A stretch of DNA of 64,000 nt from Aquimarina agarilytica ZC1 (GTDB taxonomy: Bacteria; Bacteroidota; Bacteroidia; Flavobacteriales; Flavobacteriaceae), in assembly GCF_000255455.1 (NCBI RefSeq), contig NZ_JH621261.1:1-64000 (forward strand), in the 5' to 3' direction. The notes beneath the pieces were generated by a model that was given only the letters and a program-made list of their open reading frames with translations, was not told where the DNA came from and did no database searches. Positions 63,103 to 64,000 of this stretch are shown here, one piece after another; positions within the stretch are counted from its first letter, which is position 1, and every line of letters begins with the position of its first letter. The translations under genes were made by a program, and so were the position numbers.

Positions 63103-64000
63103 TTAGCGTTCCAGTATTTTAATCATTTTAAATGATTTTAATAAATGAAATAAGCCAGGCAAAATAACGGATCCACCAATAATAAGTGAAATGCCTAATA
63201 CTTTAATAACACTATTAGGGGCTATTTCATTTAAAATATTTATACTCCCCGATGTGGTAAATAGCATATTGGGGAAAATAGGCGCTAGTGCTGCAATGAG
63301 TATTAATAGTACTTGAATACCTGCAAAAAATCGACTGTAAATACGACGTTCATTTTTTATACTCATCCACAATGGGTAGAGTAATACTGCAGATATGCTT
63401 ATGGCGCTGATAGTAATATAATTGTGTAGAAAAATGTTAATAAATGGAATATCCATATAAAAACCATAACAAATAGTTATAAAACCTACGATAACAACAA
63501 TAACGGTAGCAATAATGGCTTTTCTAACATAAATTTTTCGAGTTTCATTTTCAGCCTCGCCAATTAAAAGTACCGATGATAAAAAAGCGCAAAGTGATGC
63601 AAAAAATAGACCAGTAAATATGGAAAATCCATTGAGCCATGAGTCTATATACAATGCTTTAAATGAATATGGTATGATAGAGTCAGCAATAATTATTTTT
63701 CCACTGAGTAAGGCTCCAAAGGTGATCCCTAAAAAAATAGGAGTAACCAGGCTTGATATTTTAAACATCCAATCATATATGATTTGAGAATTGTCTTTAA
63801 AAGCATCATAATGTCTAAAAACAAAAGCAACACCTCGGAGTGTTATTCCTAAAAGCATAAGGGTTATTGGGATGTGTAATGAAATCATTAAAATGTTATA
63901 AAATGAAGGGAATCCTACCCAAAGGATAACAATCATGATAATAATCCATATGTGATTGGCTTCCCAAACAGGACCCATTACACGGTAGACTGTTTTTTTT
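63103..64000 (-). CDS. cydB: Cytochrome bd ubiquinol oxidase subunit II (partial, 5' end beyond the window)
   Basis: Membrane subunit of the bd-type terminal oxidase. The visible part starts inside the protein: MGPVWEANHIWIIIMIVILW is the conserved segment normally about 50 residues from the N-terminus, and the frame stays open to base 64000. Six or seven spans follow. The family's RGVAFVFRHYD is present. ATG 63978 is therefore probably internal, not the start. cydA would be expected beyond the window edge. Confidence 0.88.
   Translation of the reverse strand, partial: KKTVYRVMGPVWEANHIWIIIMIVILWVGFPSFYNILMISLHIPITLMLLGITLRGVAFVFRHYDAFKDNSQIIYDWMFKISSLVTPIFLGITFGALLSGKIIIADSIIPYSFKALYIDSWLNGFSIFTGLFFASLCAFLSSVLLIGEAENETRKIYVRKAIIATVIVVIVGFITICYGFYMDIPFINIFLHNYITISAISISAVLLYPLWMSIKNERRIYSRFFAGIQVLLILIAALAPIFPNMLFTTSGSINILNEIAPNSVIKVLGISLIIGGSVILPGLFHLLKSFKMIKILER

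Overview
The window looks like chromosomal DNA from a low-GC marine-type member of the Flavobacteriaceae (Bacteroidota). Supporting signs are lipoprotein signal peptides ending in S-C or G-C, type IX secretion C-terminal sorting domains, a TonB-dependent receptor, a TAnnTTTG-type promoter element, the rlmD/DUF6452/DUF6048 neighbourhood, and a GH2 enzyme beside a sulfatase. I cannot name the genus from sequence alone.

Layout. 1-8 kb: a lipoprotein, a LytTR/LytS-type two-component pair in which both genes are broken, a very large secreted GH74-like enzyme with two CBM9-like domains, and a lipoprotein gene with an in-frame stop. 8-12 kb: a small TetR / thioesterase / ketoacyl synthase operon, an ISL3-like transposase remnant and a tRNA-Ser(UGA). 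12-21 kb: an M28 peptidase, an astacin-like protease with an acidic minisatellite, a LysR/rhodanese divergent pair, an acetyltransferase, an NAD(P)-dependent reductase, an unknown lipoprotein and dnaK. 21-26 kb: small secreted ORFs and a 1010-aa FG-GAP-repeat secreted protein. 26-34 kb: a six-gene phenylalanine/tyrosine degradation operon with a divergent, frameshifted Lrp-type regulator. 34-44 kb: housekeeping genes (rlmD, Smr protein, thioesterase, rmuC) and a secreted GH13 amylase. 45-56 kb: a corrinoid salvage locus. It comprises a cobalamin riboswitch, btuB, a BtuG-like surface propeller, and a divergent operon cobU-cobT-methyltransferase-(broken DUF2188)-cobS-cobC-btuF-btuC-btuD. 56-64 kb: a ClC channel, a GH2 enzyme with a sulfatase, a cupredoxin, an AraC regulator and a partial cydB.

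How the genes work together. The corrinoid locus is a complete uptake and lower-ligand assembly module: BtuB/BtuG at the outer membrane, BtuFCD at the inner membrane, then CobU, CobT, CobS and CobC. It has no corrin-ring synthesis genes. The aromatic operon would take Phe to Tyr (hydroxylase), Tyr to 4-hydroxyphenylpyruvate (possibly by the amino-acid dehydrogenase), then HPPD, homogentisate dioxygenase and fumarylacetoacetase. No maleylacetoacetate isomerase is visible.

The most unusual theme is gene inactivation at simple sequence. Three genes (response regulator, Lrp regulator, DUF2188) are each exactly one A short in an A7/A8 run. The histidine kinase is broken by one extra copy of an 8-bp tandem repeat. 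One lipoprotein has an in-frame TAA. btuC seems to have lost its ATG, because an ATGA stop/start overlap now reads ATAA. Whether these are phase-variable loci, real decay or homopolymer sequencing errors cannot be settled from the sequence; read-level checks are given in the findings.
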